From Pseudooceanicola sp050897975 (GTDB taxonomy: Bacteria; Pseudomonadota; Alphaproteobacteria; Rhodobacterales; Rhodobacteraceae): DNA of 64,000 bases. The translations under genes and the position numbers were made by a program. A model generated the notes under the pieces. The model saw only the letters and a list, made by a program, of their open reading frames with translations, made no database searches and was not told the DNA's origin. Each line of letters starts with the position of its first letter. Within the stretch, counting starts at the first letter, position 1. Of the stretch, positions 1 through 8,987 are shown in pieces. The stretch is from contig NZ_JBPAXY010000003.1 in NCBI RefSeq assembly GCF_050897975.1, forward strand, positions 372,001-436,000. Direction: 5' to 3'.

Positions 1-565
1 CTGCGGGGATCAGCACCGCGAAGGCCAGAAAGGCCGCCACGGTCGAGGGCAGGGCGGGCGGCATCCGGCGCGACAGAAGATCCCGCGCCGCCACGGCCAC
101 CACGGCGCCCAGCACCAGCAGCGCCTCGATCTGGAACCCGGCCATGCCCGGGCGGATCACGATCAGCACGCCCAAGAACCCCACGGCCACCGCCGACCAG
201 CGGCGCCAGCCCACCTGTTCGCCCAGAAACAGCGCCGCCCCCAGGGTGATGGCCAGTGGCATCGCCTGGAACACCGCGGCCACCGTGGCGATCGGCACCA
301 GGGCCAGCGAGGTGATGAAGAAGAGGGTCGAGAATCCCTCCGAGATGGTGCGGAAGACCACGGTGGGATGGCGGCTGGCCGCCCCCAGAACGGGATAGCC
401 GCGCAGCGCGCAGATGCCGCCGAACAGCACCACGCCGCCCACACCCAGCAGGATCATCACCTGGCCCGGCGGCAGGTCGCCGGTCAGATACTTGTTGAAC
501 CCGTCTTCGATGGTGAAGAAGAGCATGGCGAGGATGACGAGGACGATGCCCCTGACGTTCTGCAT
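1..565 (-). CDS. EamA/DMT-family inner-membrane transporter, partial
   Basis: The 5' part of an EamA (drug/metabolite transporter) protein whose 3' end lies beyond the left edge. The 188 visible residues begin MQNVRGIVLVILAMLFF and run through alternating hydrophobic helices separated by short loops, as in the first EamA repeat and the start of the second. A charged loop with IEDGFNKYL after the first helix and RHPTVVFRTISEGFSTLFF before a later helix are typical of the family. These proteins export small metabolites across the inner membrane. The substrate cannot be told from sequence. The start is the ATG at the 5' end of the open frame, before the first helix. The downstream neighbour, the Fur-family gene, is on the same strand but is probably a separate unit. 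Confidence 0.8.
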   Translation of the reverse strand, partial: MQNVRGIVLVILAMLFFTIEDGFNKYLTGDLPPGQVMILLGVGGVVLFGGICALRGYPVLGAASRHPTVVFRTISEGFSTLFFITSLALVPIATVAAVFQAMPLAITLGAALFLGEQVGWRRWSAVAVGFLGVLIVIRPGMAGFQIEALLVLGAVVAVAARDLLSRRMPPALPSTVAAFLAFAVLIPA

Positions 566-683
566 GGCGCGGTTCCGTAATGGCTGCGGTTTCCGCTAAC
601 ACCGCGCCCCGGGGGCGGCAAGCGTTGTGACGCCGGGGCGCCGGGCGACCGGCCTGCGCCGCCGTCGGCCCTGCCGCTCGGCC

Positions 684-1115
684 TCAGCCCTCGTCAGGCT
701 TGCGCGCCACGGGGACGCCGTAAAGCTCTAGCCGGTGGCCCTGAAGGCGGTAGCCCAGCTTGGCCGCGATCTTTTCCTGAAGCGCCTCGATCTCGGGGTC
801 CACGAACTCGATCACCTGGCCGGTGGTCACGTCGATCAGATGGTCGTGATGCTCGCGCTCGGCATCCTCGTAGCGCGCCCGGCCGTCGCCGAAATCGACC
901 TTCTCCAGGATCCCGGCCTCTTCCAGCAGCTTGACCGTGCGATAGACCGTGGCCAGCGAGATGCGCGGATCGCGCGATGCGGCGCGGGCGTGCAGCTCTT
1001 CGACATCCGGGTGGTCGCGCGCGCCGTCCAGCACATCCGAGATCACCCGGCGCTGCTCGGTCATGCGCAGCCCCGCCGTCTCGCAGCGGTGCAAAATCGT
1101 CTCGCGTTTGGCCAT
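684..1115 (-). CDS. Fur-family metalloregulator, Mur-like
   Basis: A 143-residue ferric-uptake-regulator family repressor. The N-terminal winged helix (about residues 1-80) includes RMTEQRRVI and the recognition segment ISLATVYRTVKLLEEAG. The C-terminal dimerisation and metal domain has the EREHHDHLID cluster followed by EFVDPEIEALQ. The C-x2-C structural-zinc pairs of enterobacterial Fur are absent; the only cysteine is near residue 11. That pattern, and the ending HRLELYGVP, match the Fur/Mur branch of Rhizobiales and Rhodobacterales, which in several members responds to manganese. Mn(II) as effector is therefore inference by family. It is transcribed divergently from the autotransporter gene. 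The start ATG has an AGGA ribosome site close upstream. Confidence 0.85.
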   Translation of the reverse strand: MAKRETILHRCETAGLRMTEQRRVISDVLDGARDHPDVEELHARAASRDPRISLATVYRTVKLLEEAGILEKVDFGDGRARYEDAEREHHDHLIDVTTGQVIEFVDPEIEALQEKIAAKLGYRLQGHRLELYGVPVARKPDEG

Positions 1116-1350
1116 CTGGATCCTGCTGTCCTTTCCTTCCTTTTCTCAAAGCGGCCCCGGCGCGGCAAGCGCTTTGCGCCACCGGGGGCCGACAGGGCGG
1201 CGGCGGGGGCGTGGCGCGGCGGCCCGGCGCCGGTCGCCAGACCTGTGGCGCAGGGGCAACCCTTTGGTGTCAAGGGAGGGCGGACGTCACGCGGGTGTTA
1301 CACTTTTGCGCCAGCCGCTGGTCAACGGCCCAAAGATCACAGGAGAGATC

Positions 1351-3630
1351 ATGCTTCGCCCCCTGTCCCAGGTTTCACTGATCGCGCTGATGACCGCGCT
1401 GCCCTTCGTCGCCCAGGCCGATGTGCCCGGCGCCTGTTCGCCCTATCCGACCGATGACGACGATGTCGTCACCTGTTCCGGCACCGGCCCTGGCTTCACC
1501 GAGAAGAACCTGGACGGGCTGTCTGTGACCGTGACCGCTGGCGCGGTGATCCGCGACGACGGCAAAGAGGCCATTCGCGGCGGCGAGGATCTGCGGGTGA
1601 CCAACCACGGCACCATCACCTCTGACGATGGCAGCGCCCTGCGCGGCGATGACGAGTTCTACCTGAAGAACGAGGGGCTGATCACCTCCTCGGCCGACAA
1701 GGGCGTCGAGGCTGATGACTTCTCCGAGGTGATCAACAACGGCACCATTACCTCGACCTTGTGGGACTATGACGACGAGGAAGAGGAGTGGGTCGGCGCC
1801 GATGCGGTACAGGTCGGCGACGACTCCAAGGTGACCAACCGCGGCACCCTGTCCGGCACCGATGAAGGGGTGCAGGTTGGCGACGACAGCACCGTGCACA
1901 ATTACGGCACGATCACCGGCACGGATCGGGGCGTGGATTCGAAGGAAGAGACCTGGATCTACAACTACGCAGACGGCGTCATCACCGGCACCACCGGTGA
2001 CGGCGTACGCGTTGATGGCGACGGCGGGCTGGTCGTGAACCATGGCAAGATCTATGCGGGCGACGACGGCGTGCAGGTCGGCGACGACGGAGAGGTGCGG
2101 AACTACGGTCTGATCGACAGTGACGACAAGGGCATCCAGGCCGATGATGACGCAAAGATCCTGAACGAAGGCACGATCCTGTCCGATGACGAGGGGATCG
2201 AGGCGGGCGATGACGCCGAGATCACCAACGCGGGCACCATCACCGCGCTGGATGACGCGATCAACGCGGGCGAAAACGCCATGATCACCAACGCCCTGGG
2301 CGGCGTGCTGACCGCCACCGGCGCCCAGGACGGGATCGACATCGACAGCGGGACGGTGCTGAACTACGGGCTGATCCAGTCCCTGGGCGGCGAGGACGGC
2401 ATCGACTTCGACGCCTCCGAGGTTGCCACCTCGACCATCACCAACCACGGCACCATCTCGGGCAAGATCGGGGTGAATGTCGAGCTGGGCCTCGACGATC
2501 CGGCCAACACCATGTCCCAGGTGGTGATCAACCACGGCACCATCATCGGCACCTCGGGCACCGCGCTGCAACTGGGCGCGGGCGATGACACGCTGGACAT
2601 CTATTCCATGGACATCCAGGGCACGGTCGATCTGGGCACGGGCGAAGATACGCTCATCGTGCGCGAAACCGTTGAAGAGGGCGTGGTCTATTTCGCCTCG
2701 GACGTCGAGATCGTCGATCTGGACGAGGCGCCGGAAACGGCCGTCTACGGCGACATGACCCTGGTGGTCGGCCCGCGCGGCGTCTTCGGCGCGATGGACG
2801 GGCTGAGCGCGCGGCGCACCGCCCAGATGGGCAAATCCGCCCTGATGCCGATGGCCGGAAATCCCGCACCCGCGCCCGCCCTCGGCTTTGCCGCCGGTGG
2901 CATGGACCAGGGCGGCTGGTGGGGTTCGGGCTCTGCCTCGGTCTTCGATGGGCAGGGCGCCGGGCGCCTGACCGTTGGCCGAGACTACGACCGTCTGGGG
3001 GTCTTCGTCTCCTACGGTCGGACCACGGGCGAGGCCGGGGGTGGCTATGACCTGACCGAGGACAGCACGATGATCGGCCTGCACACGGGCCGCGCCCTGG
3101 CGGGGGGCGGCGATCTGGTGGGCATCGCCTACCTGGGCTTTGCCGAGACAGATCTGTCGGGCGGCGTCTCGGGCAAGGGCAGCGTGGACAGCCGGATCTT
3201 CGGCCTGGCCGGGGCCGTGACCAGCGCGGCCACGCCCGGGGGCCTGTCGGTCACCGCCCGCGCCGGGATCGAGCATCAGAGCTTCGACAGTTTCACCCTG
3301 TCCGGTCTGGGCGGGGCGCGCTATGCGGCGCGCGACGTCACCACCGGATTCTTGTCCGCCGAGGCCCGGCTGACCCGGTCTCTGCCCGGTGGCGGGACGA
3401 TTACCCCCTTCCTGGGCGCCGAGGTCCTCTTCACCGACGGCGAGGCCGTGACCCTGGGCCTCGGCTCGGGCACCGCGCGCTATGCCACCGAAGGGGACGA
3501 CACCCTGGGCCAGCTGACCCTGGGCGTCGAGCTGGAGGCCGCGAGCCAACCCTGGCGCCTGCGCATCGAAGGCCAGTATGACGCGCATGAGAAAAGCGGT
3601 GTTCAGGTAACCGCCGGGATGCGGTTCTAA
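1351..3630 (+). CDS. Type Va autotransporter with Asp-rich beta-helix passenger
   Basis: A 759-residue secreted protein. A signal peptide (residues 1-24, LIALMTALPFVAQA core) precedes a passenger of about 14 imperfect repeats spanning roughly residues 80-400. The units are 20-23 residues long, built around N-x-GTI and separated by acidic turns such as VGDDS and EAGDD. A linker with LGAGDDTLDIY and GTGEDTLIV leads to a C-terminal autotransporter beta-barrel from about residue 520 (GGWWGSGSASVF) to the terminal Phe of GMRF, the usual last residue of an outer-membrane barrel. The passenger should form a right-handed beta-helix on the cell surface. The very high Asp content suggests Ca2+ binding, which is inference. 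The start ATG follows an AGGAGAG ribosome site and puts the signal peptide at the N terminus. The gene is divergent from the Fur/Mur gene. Confidence 0.88.
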   Translation: MLRPLSQVSLIALMTALPFVAQADVPGACSPYPTDDDDVVTCSGTGPGFTEKNLDGLSVTVTAGAVIRDDGKEAIRGGEDLRVTNHGTITSDDGSALRGDDEFYLKNEGLITSSADKGVEADDFSEVINNGTITSTLWDYDDEEEEWVGADAVQVGDDSKVTNRGTLSGTDEGVQVGDDSTVHNYGTITGTDRGVDSKEETWIYNYADGVITGTTGDGVRVDGDGGLVVNHGKIYAGDDGVQVGDDGEVRNYGLIDSDDKGIQADDDAKILNEGTILSDDEGIEAGDDAEITNAGTITALDDAINAGENAMITNALGGVLTATGAQDGIDIDSGTVLNYGLIQSLGGEDGIDFDASEVATSTITNHGTISGKIGVNVELGLDDPANTMSQVVINHGTIIGTSGTALQLGAGDDTLDIYSMDIQGTVDLGTGEDTLIVRETVEEGVVYFASDVEIVDLDEAPETAVYGDMTLVVGPRGVFGAMDGLSARRTAQMGKSALMPMAGNPAPAPALGFAAGGMDQGGWWGSGSASVFDGQGAGRLTVGRDYDRLGVFVSYGRTTGEAGGGYDLTEDSTMIGLHTGRALAGGGDLVGIAYLGFAETDLSGGVSGKGSVDSRIFGLAGAVTSAATPGGLSVTARAGIEHQSFDSFTLSGLGGARYAARDVTTGFLSAEARLTRSLPGGGTITPFLGAEVLFTDGEAVTLGLGSGTARYATEGDDTLGQLTLGVELEAASQPWRLRIEGQYDAHEKSGVQVTAGMRF

Positions 3631-3670
3631 CCCGCCGGACGGGTCTAGGGCCCGCCGCAAGCAACGAACC

Positions 3671-3701
3671 ACGCGCGCGCCTCTGGCTAGGGGGCGCGCG
3701 T
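3671..3701 (+). terminator. Possible terminator hairpin after the autotransporter gene
   Basis: Perfect eight-base arms ACGCGCGC and GCGCGCGT flank a 15-base loop about 40 bases after the autotransporter stop. A TTCTGGTTTG tail follows. The T-run is weak, so this is a tentative call. Confidence 0.45.
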
Positions 3702-3809
3702 TCTGGTTTGGCGCGGCGGCGGGTGCCGCGCCCCGCCGCTTCGCGGTTGTGTTTCCGGCCCGCCGATGCTCTGCTAACCGCGCGCCAAAGGGAGAGGAGC
3801 CGAGACATC

Positions 3810-4931
3810 ATGACCATTCAGACCACCCATGTGGGCAGCCTGCCGCGCGGCGATGCCCTGTCGCAGCTGCTGATCGCCAAGGACAAGGGCGAGGCCTATG
3901 ACGCCGCCGCCTTCGATGCCGCCGTCGAGGCCGCGGTGACCGAGGCGGTGCGCCACCAGCGCGAGGCGGGGGTGGACATCGTGTCGGATGGCGAGCTGGG
4001 CAAGGTGGGCTATTCGACCTACATGCAGGAACGCCTGTCGGGCTTCGGCGGCCATATCGACCGCAAGCCCGCCAAGGATCTGGCGGCCCACCCGGACCTC
4101 GCCAAGAAGCTGTCGGCGATCATGGGCAGCCAGGAGTTCACCCGCGCCTCCTGCATCGGCGAGATCAAGCTGGTGAACCTGCAACCGGCGCTGGACGACA
4201 TCCGCCGCTTCAAGGCCGCGCTGGCGGCCGAGGGGCAGGGCACCCGCGCCTTCATGAACGCCGCCTCGCCGGGGCTGATCACCGCCTTTCAGGTGAACAA
4301 GTACTACCCTAGCCACGAGGCCTATCTGGAGGCCCTGGTGGCCGCCATGCGCCCCGAATACGAGGCGATTCTGGACGCCGGTCTGGATATCCAGTTCGAT
4401 TGCCCTGATTTGGCCATGTCGGCCCACACCGGCTATCAGGACATGGATCAGGACGAGTTCGTCAAGATCGCCGCAATGAACGTCGAGGCCCTGAATGCCG
4501 CGACCGAGGGCCTGCCCGCCGACCGGATGCGGATGCACCTGTGCTGGGGCAACTACGAAGGGCCGCACGACCACGACATCCCGTTGGAAAAAGTGATCGA
4601 CGTGGTGCTGTCGGCGCGGCCCTCCACGATCCTCTTCGAGGGGGCGAACCCCTGCCACGAACACGAATGGGTGGTCTGGCGCGATGCCGACATCCCCGAG
4701 GACAAGATCCTTGCGCCGGGCGTCATCGACACCTGCTCGAACTACGTCGAACGCCCCGAACTGGTGGCGCAGCGCCTGCAACGCTTCATCGACATCGTGG
4801 GCCAGGACCGGGTGATCGCCAGCACCGACTGCGGCTTCGGCACCTTCGCGGGCTACGGCAAGATCGACCCCGAGGTGACCTGGAAGAAGTTGCGCAACCT
4901 GCGCAAGGGGGCGGAACTGGCCTCGGCCTGA
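3810..4931 (+). CDS. Cobalamin-independent methionine synthase (MetE C-terminal) family protein
   Basis: A 373-residue stand-alone protein related to the catalytic C-terminal domain of MetE. It starts with the family signature HVGSLPR. The zinc site is recognisable: H243 and C245 in MHLCWGN, E277 in FEGANPC and C341 in STDCGFG, matching the His/Cys/Glu/Cys ligands of MetE. It lacks the N-terminal half of full MetE, so it may transfer methyl or alkyl groups between a thiol and an unknown donor rather than use 5-methyl-tetrahydrofolate. Short MetE-like proteins of this kind are common in Rhodobacterales, but their substrates are mostly unassigned. The ATG has GGGAGAGGAG about ten bases upstream. 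It is followed by a strong hairpin shared with the convergent guaA. Confidence 0.85.
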   Translation: MTIQTTHVGSLPRGDALSQLLIAKDKGEAYDAAAFDAAVEAAVTEAVRHQREAGVDIVSDGELGKVGYSTYMQERLSGFGGHIDRKPAKDLAAHPDLAKKLSAIMGSQEFTRASCIGEIKLVNLQPALDDIRRFKAALAAEGQGTRAFMNAASPGLITAFQVNKYYPSHEAYLEALVAAMRPEYEAILDAGLDIQFDCPDLAMSAHTGYQDMDQDEFVKIAAMNVEALNAATEGLPADRMRMHLCWGNYEGPHDHDIPLEKVIDVVLSARPSTILFEGANPCHEHEWVVWRDADIPEDKILAPGVIDTCSNYVERPELVAQRLQRFIDIVGQDRVIASTDCGFGTFAGYGKIDPEVTWKKLRNLRKGAELASA

Positions 4932-4948
4932 TCCCCGACGAGAGAACG

Positions 4949-4985
4949 AAAAAAGGCGCCGCGGATCCCCGTGGCGCCTTTTCAA
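4949..4985. terminator. Bidirectional terminator between the metE-like gene and guaA
   Basis: A long stem with outer arms AAGGCGCC and GGCGCCTT extends inward through GCGG/CCGT. It is flanked by an A-run on the left and a T-run on the right, so it reads as a rho-independent terminator from both convergent genes. Confidence 0.85.
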
Positions 4986-5000
4986 TTCCGGTGTCCCGGC

Positions 5001-6572
5001 TCACTCCAGCTCGATCGTCCCCGGGGGCTTCGAGGTGCAGTCGTAGAAGACCCGGTTGATGCCCTTCACCTCGTTGATGATCCGGGTCGAGGTCTCGCCA
5101 AGGAACTCGTGCGTGAAGGGGTAGTAGTCGGCGGTCATGCCGTCGACCGAGGTGACGGCGCGGAGGGCCAGGGCGTAGTCGTAGGTGCGCCCGTCGCCCA
5201 TCACGCCCACGGTGCGCATCGGCAGGATTGCGGCGAAGGCCTGCCAGATTTCGTCATAGAGGCCGTGCTTGCGGATCTGGTCGATATAGACAGCATCGGC
5301 CTTGCGCAGGATCTCCAGCTTGTCGCGGGTGATCTCGCCGGGGCAGCGGATCGCCAGGCCAGGCCCGGGGAAGGGGTGGCGGCCGATGAAGCTGTCGGGC
5401 AGGCCCAACTCGCGGCCCAGAGTGCGGACCTCGTCCTTGAACAGCTCGCGCAGCGGCTCGACCAGTTTCAGGCCCATCTTCTCGGGCAGGCCGCCGACAT
5501 TGTGGTGCGACTTGATGGTCACCGAGGGCCCGCCAGAGAAGCTGACCGACTCGATCACGTCCGGGTACAGGGTGCCCTGGGCCAGGAACTCGGCGCCCTC
5601 GATCTGGTCGGCGTATTTCTGGAAGACGTCGATGAAGAGCTTGCCGATGGTCTTGCGCTTCACCTCGGGGTCGGAAACCCCCTCCAGCGCGCCCAGGAAC
5701 AGGTCGCTTTCGTCGGCGTGGATCAGGTTCAGGTTGTAGTTCTCGCGGAACATCTTCACCACCTGCTCGGCCTCGTTGAGGCGCAGCAAGCCGTGGTCGA
5801 CGAAGACGCAGGTCAGCTGGTCGCCGATGGCCTCGTGCAGCAGGATGCCGGTGACAGAGCTGTCGACGCCGCCCGAGAGGGCGCAGATGACCTTTTTGTC
5901 GCCCACCTGTTCGCGGATCTTGGCGATCATCTCTTCGCGGTAGGCGCCCATGGTCCAGTCGCCGGTAAAGCCCGCGTCGCGGATGAAGTTTTCATACAGC
6001 GTGGCGCCGTTCGGGGTGTGGTGCACCTCGGGGTGGAACTGCACGGCGTAGAAGCGGCGGTCGAGGTCGGCGGTGATGGCGAAGGGGGCGCCGGGCGAGG
6101 TGCCGTAGACCTTGAAGCCGGGGGCCAGCTTGCTGACGTGATCGCCGTGGCTCATCCAGACCTGTTCGCGGCCCGTGCCATCCAGGAACCAGCCGTTCAG
6201 CAGGTCGATCCGTTCGTCCCCCGGGGTGACATAGGCGCGGCCAAATTCGGCGGTGTGGCTTTCGCCCGCTTCGACCATGCCGCCCAGGTCCTGCATCATG
6301 ACCTGCTGGCCATAGCAGATGCCCAAGATCGGCACGCCCAGGTCATAGACCTCTTTCGGGGGCCGGGGCGATCCTTCGCGCACGACGCTGTCGGGCCCGC
6401 CCGAGAAGATCACGGCCTTGGGCGCGAAATCGCGCAACAGCTCGGCGGTGACGTTCTGGTAGGGGTGGATTTCGCAATAGACCTTCAGCTCGCGCAGGCG
6501 ACGCGCGATGAGCTGCGTCACCTGGGATCCGAAGTCGATGATGAGGAGGCGGTCATGGGATGTCTGGCTCAT
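5001..6572 (-). CDS. guaA: GMP synthase (glutamine-hydrolysing)
   Basis: A 523-residue enzyme making GMP from XMP, ATP and glutamine in purine synthesis. The class I amidotransferase domain comes first (IIDFGSQVTQLIARR, nucleophile elbow ILGICYGQQ, and the later FHPEVHHTPNG with the His/Glu of the triad). The ATP-pyrophosphatase domain follows with the PP-loop SGGVDSS, and then the C-terminal dimerisation domain with GRHPFPGPGLAIR, ending KPPGTIELE as in typical GuaA. Length is normal. The frame stays open upstream of the chosen start, but MSQTSHDRLLIIDFG matches the family N terminus. It is divergent from the tandem universal stress protein gene and convergent with the metE-like gene. Confidence 0.97.
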   Translation of the reverse strand: MSQTSHDRLLIIDFGSQVTQLIARRLRELKVYCEIHPYQNVTAELLRDFAPKAVIFSGGPDSVVREGSPRPPKEVYDLGVPILGICYGQQVMMQDLGGMVEAGESHTAEFGRAYVTPGDERIDLLNGWFLDGTGREQVWMSHGDHVSKLAPGFKVYGTSPGAPFAITADLDRRFYAVQFHPEVHHTPNGATLYENFIRDAGFTGDWTMGAYREEMIAKIREQVGDKKVICALSGGVDSSVTGILLHEAIGDQLTCVFVDHGLLRLNEAEQVVKMFRENYNLNLIHADESDLFLGALEGVSDPEVKRKTIGKLFIDVFQKYADQIEGAEFLAQGTLYPDVIESVSFSGGPSVTIKSHHNVGGLPEKMGLKLVEPLRELFKDEVRTLGRELGLPDSFIGRHPFPGPGLAIRCPGEITRDKLEILRKADAVYIDQIRKHGLYDEIWQAFAAILPMRTVGVMGDGRTYDYALALRAVTSVDGMTADYYPFTHEFLGETSTRIINEVKGINRVFYDCTSKPPGTIELE

Positions 6573-6735
6573 GTCGCTGCCATAGTCCGCCCCGCGCGCT
6601 CTGGCAAGCCTCCGCTGCGCGGGCGGGGCGCGCAGGGCTGCGGCGGAATGGCATTTGAACCCCGGGCCACAGCGGCTAGGCTGGGGCGACACCGCCCATG
6701 CCCGCCCCAAGAAAGCTGCCCATAGGAGGAAAGAG

Positions 6736-7563
6736 ATGCGCCGGTCCATCCTGATTGCCACCGACCTGTCCATGCGCTCGGAACGCGCCCTACGCCGGGC
6801 CTACCGGCTGGCCGCCGAACAGGGGGCGCGGCTGACCGTGCTGACCGTGGTGGACGAGGATCTGCCGCCGGGCATGGCGGCGCGCTCGCGCGATTTGGCC
6901 GAGGAAGAGCTGCGGATGCTCTGCGATGCCATCTCGCCCGATCAGCCCGCCGACCTGCGGGTCGAGATCGCCGATCCGCTGCCGCATATCCTGACCACGA
7001 TGAAAGAGGTCGAGGCAGATCTTCTGGTGCTGGGGGTGCATCGCCCGCGCGCGGTCTGGGATCTGTTCTATGGCACCACGATGGAGCGGATCGTGCGCGC
7101 CGCCCGGGTGCCGGTGCTGCTGGTGCGCAATGCCCCGGTGGCGCCCTACGCCCGCGTGCTGTCGGGGGTCGACATGTCGCCCGCCTGCGCCGCGGCGCTG
7201 AACCTGGCCGCAGAACTGGCGCCAAAGGCCACGATCCATGCCTTCCACGCCGTCCACGTGCCCTATCGCGGGCTGGTGGCGCGGGCGGGCACCCCCGAGA
7301 TGCTGCATCCCTTCCTGGAAGAGGCGCGCGACGCCCTGGACAGCTGGTGGGAACAGACCGACCTGCCGCAGGCCGTGCCGCGCCCCGAGCCGCAGCCCCA
7401 TGGTCGCTACGAGATGCTGTCGCGGCTGCTGCACCGGGAAAAGCCCGACCTGCTGGCCATCGGCGCCCATGGGCGCGGGCCGCTGTCGCCGACGCTTCTG
7501 GGCAGCTTCACCGAACAGATCCTGCGCGATCCGCCCACCGACGTCCTGGTGGTGCGCCGCTGA
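6736..7563 (+). CDS. Universal stress protein, tandem UspA domains
   Basis: A 275-residue cytosolic protein of two UspA domains, each beginning with the typical strand (RSILIATDLS at residue 3; YARVLSGVDMS near residue 138). The second domain carries the nucleotide motif G-x2-G-x9-GS (GAHGRGPLSPTLLGSFTEQIL). The first has a degenerate version around GVHRPRAVWDLFYGTT. Probably only the C-terminal half binds ATP. Members modulate stress tolerance, and no specific partner is evident. The ATG follows GGAGGAAAG. The stop is two bases from the end of the convergent MFS gene. Confidence 0.88.
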   Translation: MRRSILIATDLSMRSERALRRAYRLAAEQGARLTVLTVVDEDLPPGMAARSRDLAEEELRMLCDAISPDQPADLRVEIADPLPHILTTMKEVEADLLVLGVHRPRAVWDLFYGTTMERIVRAARVPVLLVRNAPVAPYARVLSGVDMSPACAAALNLAAELAPKATIHAFHAVHVPYRGLVARAGTPEMLHPFLEEARDALDSWWEQTDLPQAVPRPEPQPHGRYEMLSRLLHREKPDLLAIGAHGRGPLSPTLLGSFTEQILRDPPTDVLVVRR

Positions 7564-7565
7564 CC

Positions 7566-8780
7566 TCAGGCCGCGTGGTCGGGGTGGCGTTCCTCGCGGA
7601 CCGTCAGCGACAGTAGCCCCGCCAGCAGCACCGTGCAGGGGATCACCAGCATGGCAGGGCCGAAACTGCCGCCCGCGCGGTCGATCAGCCATCCCAGCAG
7701 GGGCTGGAAGATCAGCGCGCTGCCGATCCCCACCATGTTGACGAAGGCGATCAGCGTCCCCGACACCTCTTGCGGGTGGCCCTCCTTGGCCATGGCGAAG
7801 GTCAGCATCTGCGCCCCGTTGGTCAGCCCGGCCAGGAACAGCAGCGCCGCCAGCGGCCCCAGGCCCAGACCGGGCCAGAACAGCGCCAGTGCGTAGAACA
7901 GCGCGGTCAGCGCGATCGACCCGCTCAGCAGCCATTTGCGGTGCCCCAGCAGGTCCGACAGCCAGCCCGCACCGATGCTGCCCGCCGCCATCCCCCAGAA
8001 GATCATCGACACGGCCAGTTCCGCCGCCGCGTCGTCCAGACCGCGATCGGCCAGGATCTCGGCCTTGCCCCAAAGCCCGCCATAGACATTGATAGGCATG
8101 TAGAACAGCGCCCCGGTCAGGGCCACCAGCCACAGCCGGCGGTCGCGGATCAGCGGCTTCAGCGGCGCCAGGGGATGGGCGCCGGGGCGGCGTTCGGGGG
8201 CCTCGCCGCCGTCATGCAGCAGCAACACCGCCAGAAGGAACAGGACGGCACCGGCCAGGGCCGTCCAGGTGAAGACCGGCTGCCAGCCCGCGCCTGCCAC
8301 CAACTCGCTCAGCCAGACGGCGCCAATGGCGGTGCCCAGCATCCCCAGGGCGTTCACCGCCCCCGAGAGCAGCGCAAAGCGCGCGGGCGGAAAGCGGTGG
8401 TTGACGATGTAGAGGGCGCCGACGAAGGCGAAAGAGGCACCAAAGCCCGTCAGCAGCCGCCCGGCCCCGGCCAGCCAGGCCAGATCGCTGGCAGCGAAAA
8501 GCGCCATTCCCCCCGCACAGCAGGCCATGGCGGGCAGCACCAGACGGCGCGCGCCGAAGCGGTCCAGCGCCAGGCCCACGACGATCTGCATCGGCGCATA
8601 GATCCAGAAGAACAGGCTCGACAGGGTCGAGAACCCGCCGCTGCCCAGGCCGAAATGCGCCGCGATCTGCGCGGGCGCCAGGCTGGGGCTGATCCGGGCC
8701 ACGAATTCGTAGAGGTAGAACAGCCCCGCCACGATCAGCGCCGCCCAGGCGCCCGCCTTTGCCCGATCTCCGGTGATCAT
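7566..8780 (-). CDS. MFS transporter
   Basis: A 404-residue major facilitator with about twelve hydrophobic segments in two halves. The loop after the second helix reads LALDRFGARRLVLP, the family A-motif (G-x3-D-R-x-G-x-R). A second copy near the middle is GAGWLSDLLGHRKWLL. The central loop between the halves is short and Arg-rich (GGEAPERRPGAHPLAPLKPL). The N terminus (FYLYEFVARISPSL) resembles the group of MFS proteins with an unassigned metabolite substrate. The ATG has a GGAGAGATAGGG stretch just upstream. It is convergent with the stress-protein gene and divergent from the MttB-family gene. Confidence 0.85.
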   Translation of the reverse strand: MITGDRAKAGAWAALIVAGLFYLYEFVARISPSLAPAQIAAHFGLGSGGFSTLSSLFFWIYAPMQIVVGLALDRFGARRLVLPAMACCAGGMALFAASDLAWLAGAGRLLTGFGASFAFVGALYIVNHRFPPARFALLSGAVNALGMLGTAIGAVWLSELVAGAGWQPVFTWTALAGAVLFLLAVLLLHDGGEAPERRPGAHPLAPLKPLIRDRRLWLVALTGALFYMPINVYGGLWGKAEILADRGLDDAAAELAVSMIFWGMAAGSIGAGWLSDLLGHRKWLLSGSIALTALFYALALFWPGLGLGPLAALLFLAGLTNGAQMLTFAMAKEGHPQEVSGTLIAFVNMVGIGSALIFQPLLGWLIDRAGGSFGPAMLVIPCTVLLAGLLSLTVREERHPDHAA

Positions 8781-8987
8781 CCCTATCTCTCCTGCTGTGG
8801 CCTGCTGCGTCGCGGCGGAGGTTTACCCGCCTCGTGGCCAAGGGCAAGCCCGCCCGAAGCGGCGCGCGCGCCGCGCATTCCGCGCCGCTTATGTCGCTTT
8901 TGCCCCTTCGATGCCGCTTGCAGCGGACGGTCGGCCCGGCGAGAGAGCTATCAAAAGGGCCAGAGACCGGGAAAGAGGAACGGCGCT

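Noticed and set aside
1375..3672. A 765-codon open frame on the strand opposite the autotransporter gene.
   Set aside because: It is a shadow of the real gene: high GC leaves few stops, the codon use is unusual, and no domain or ribosome site is visible.
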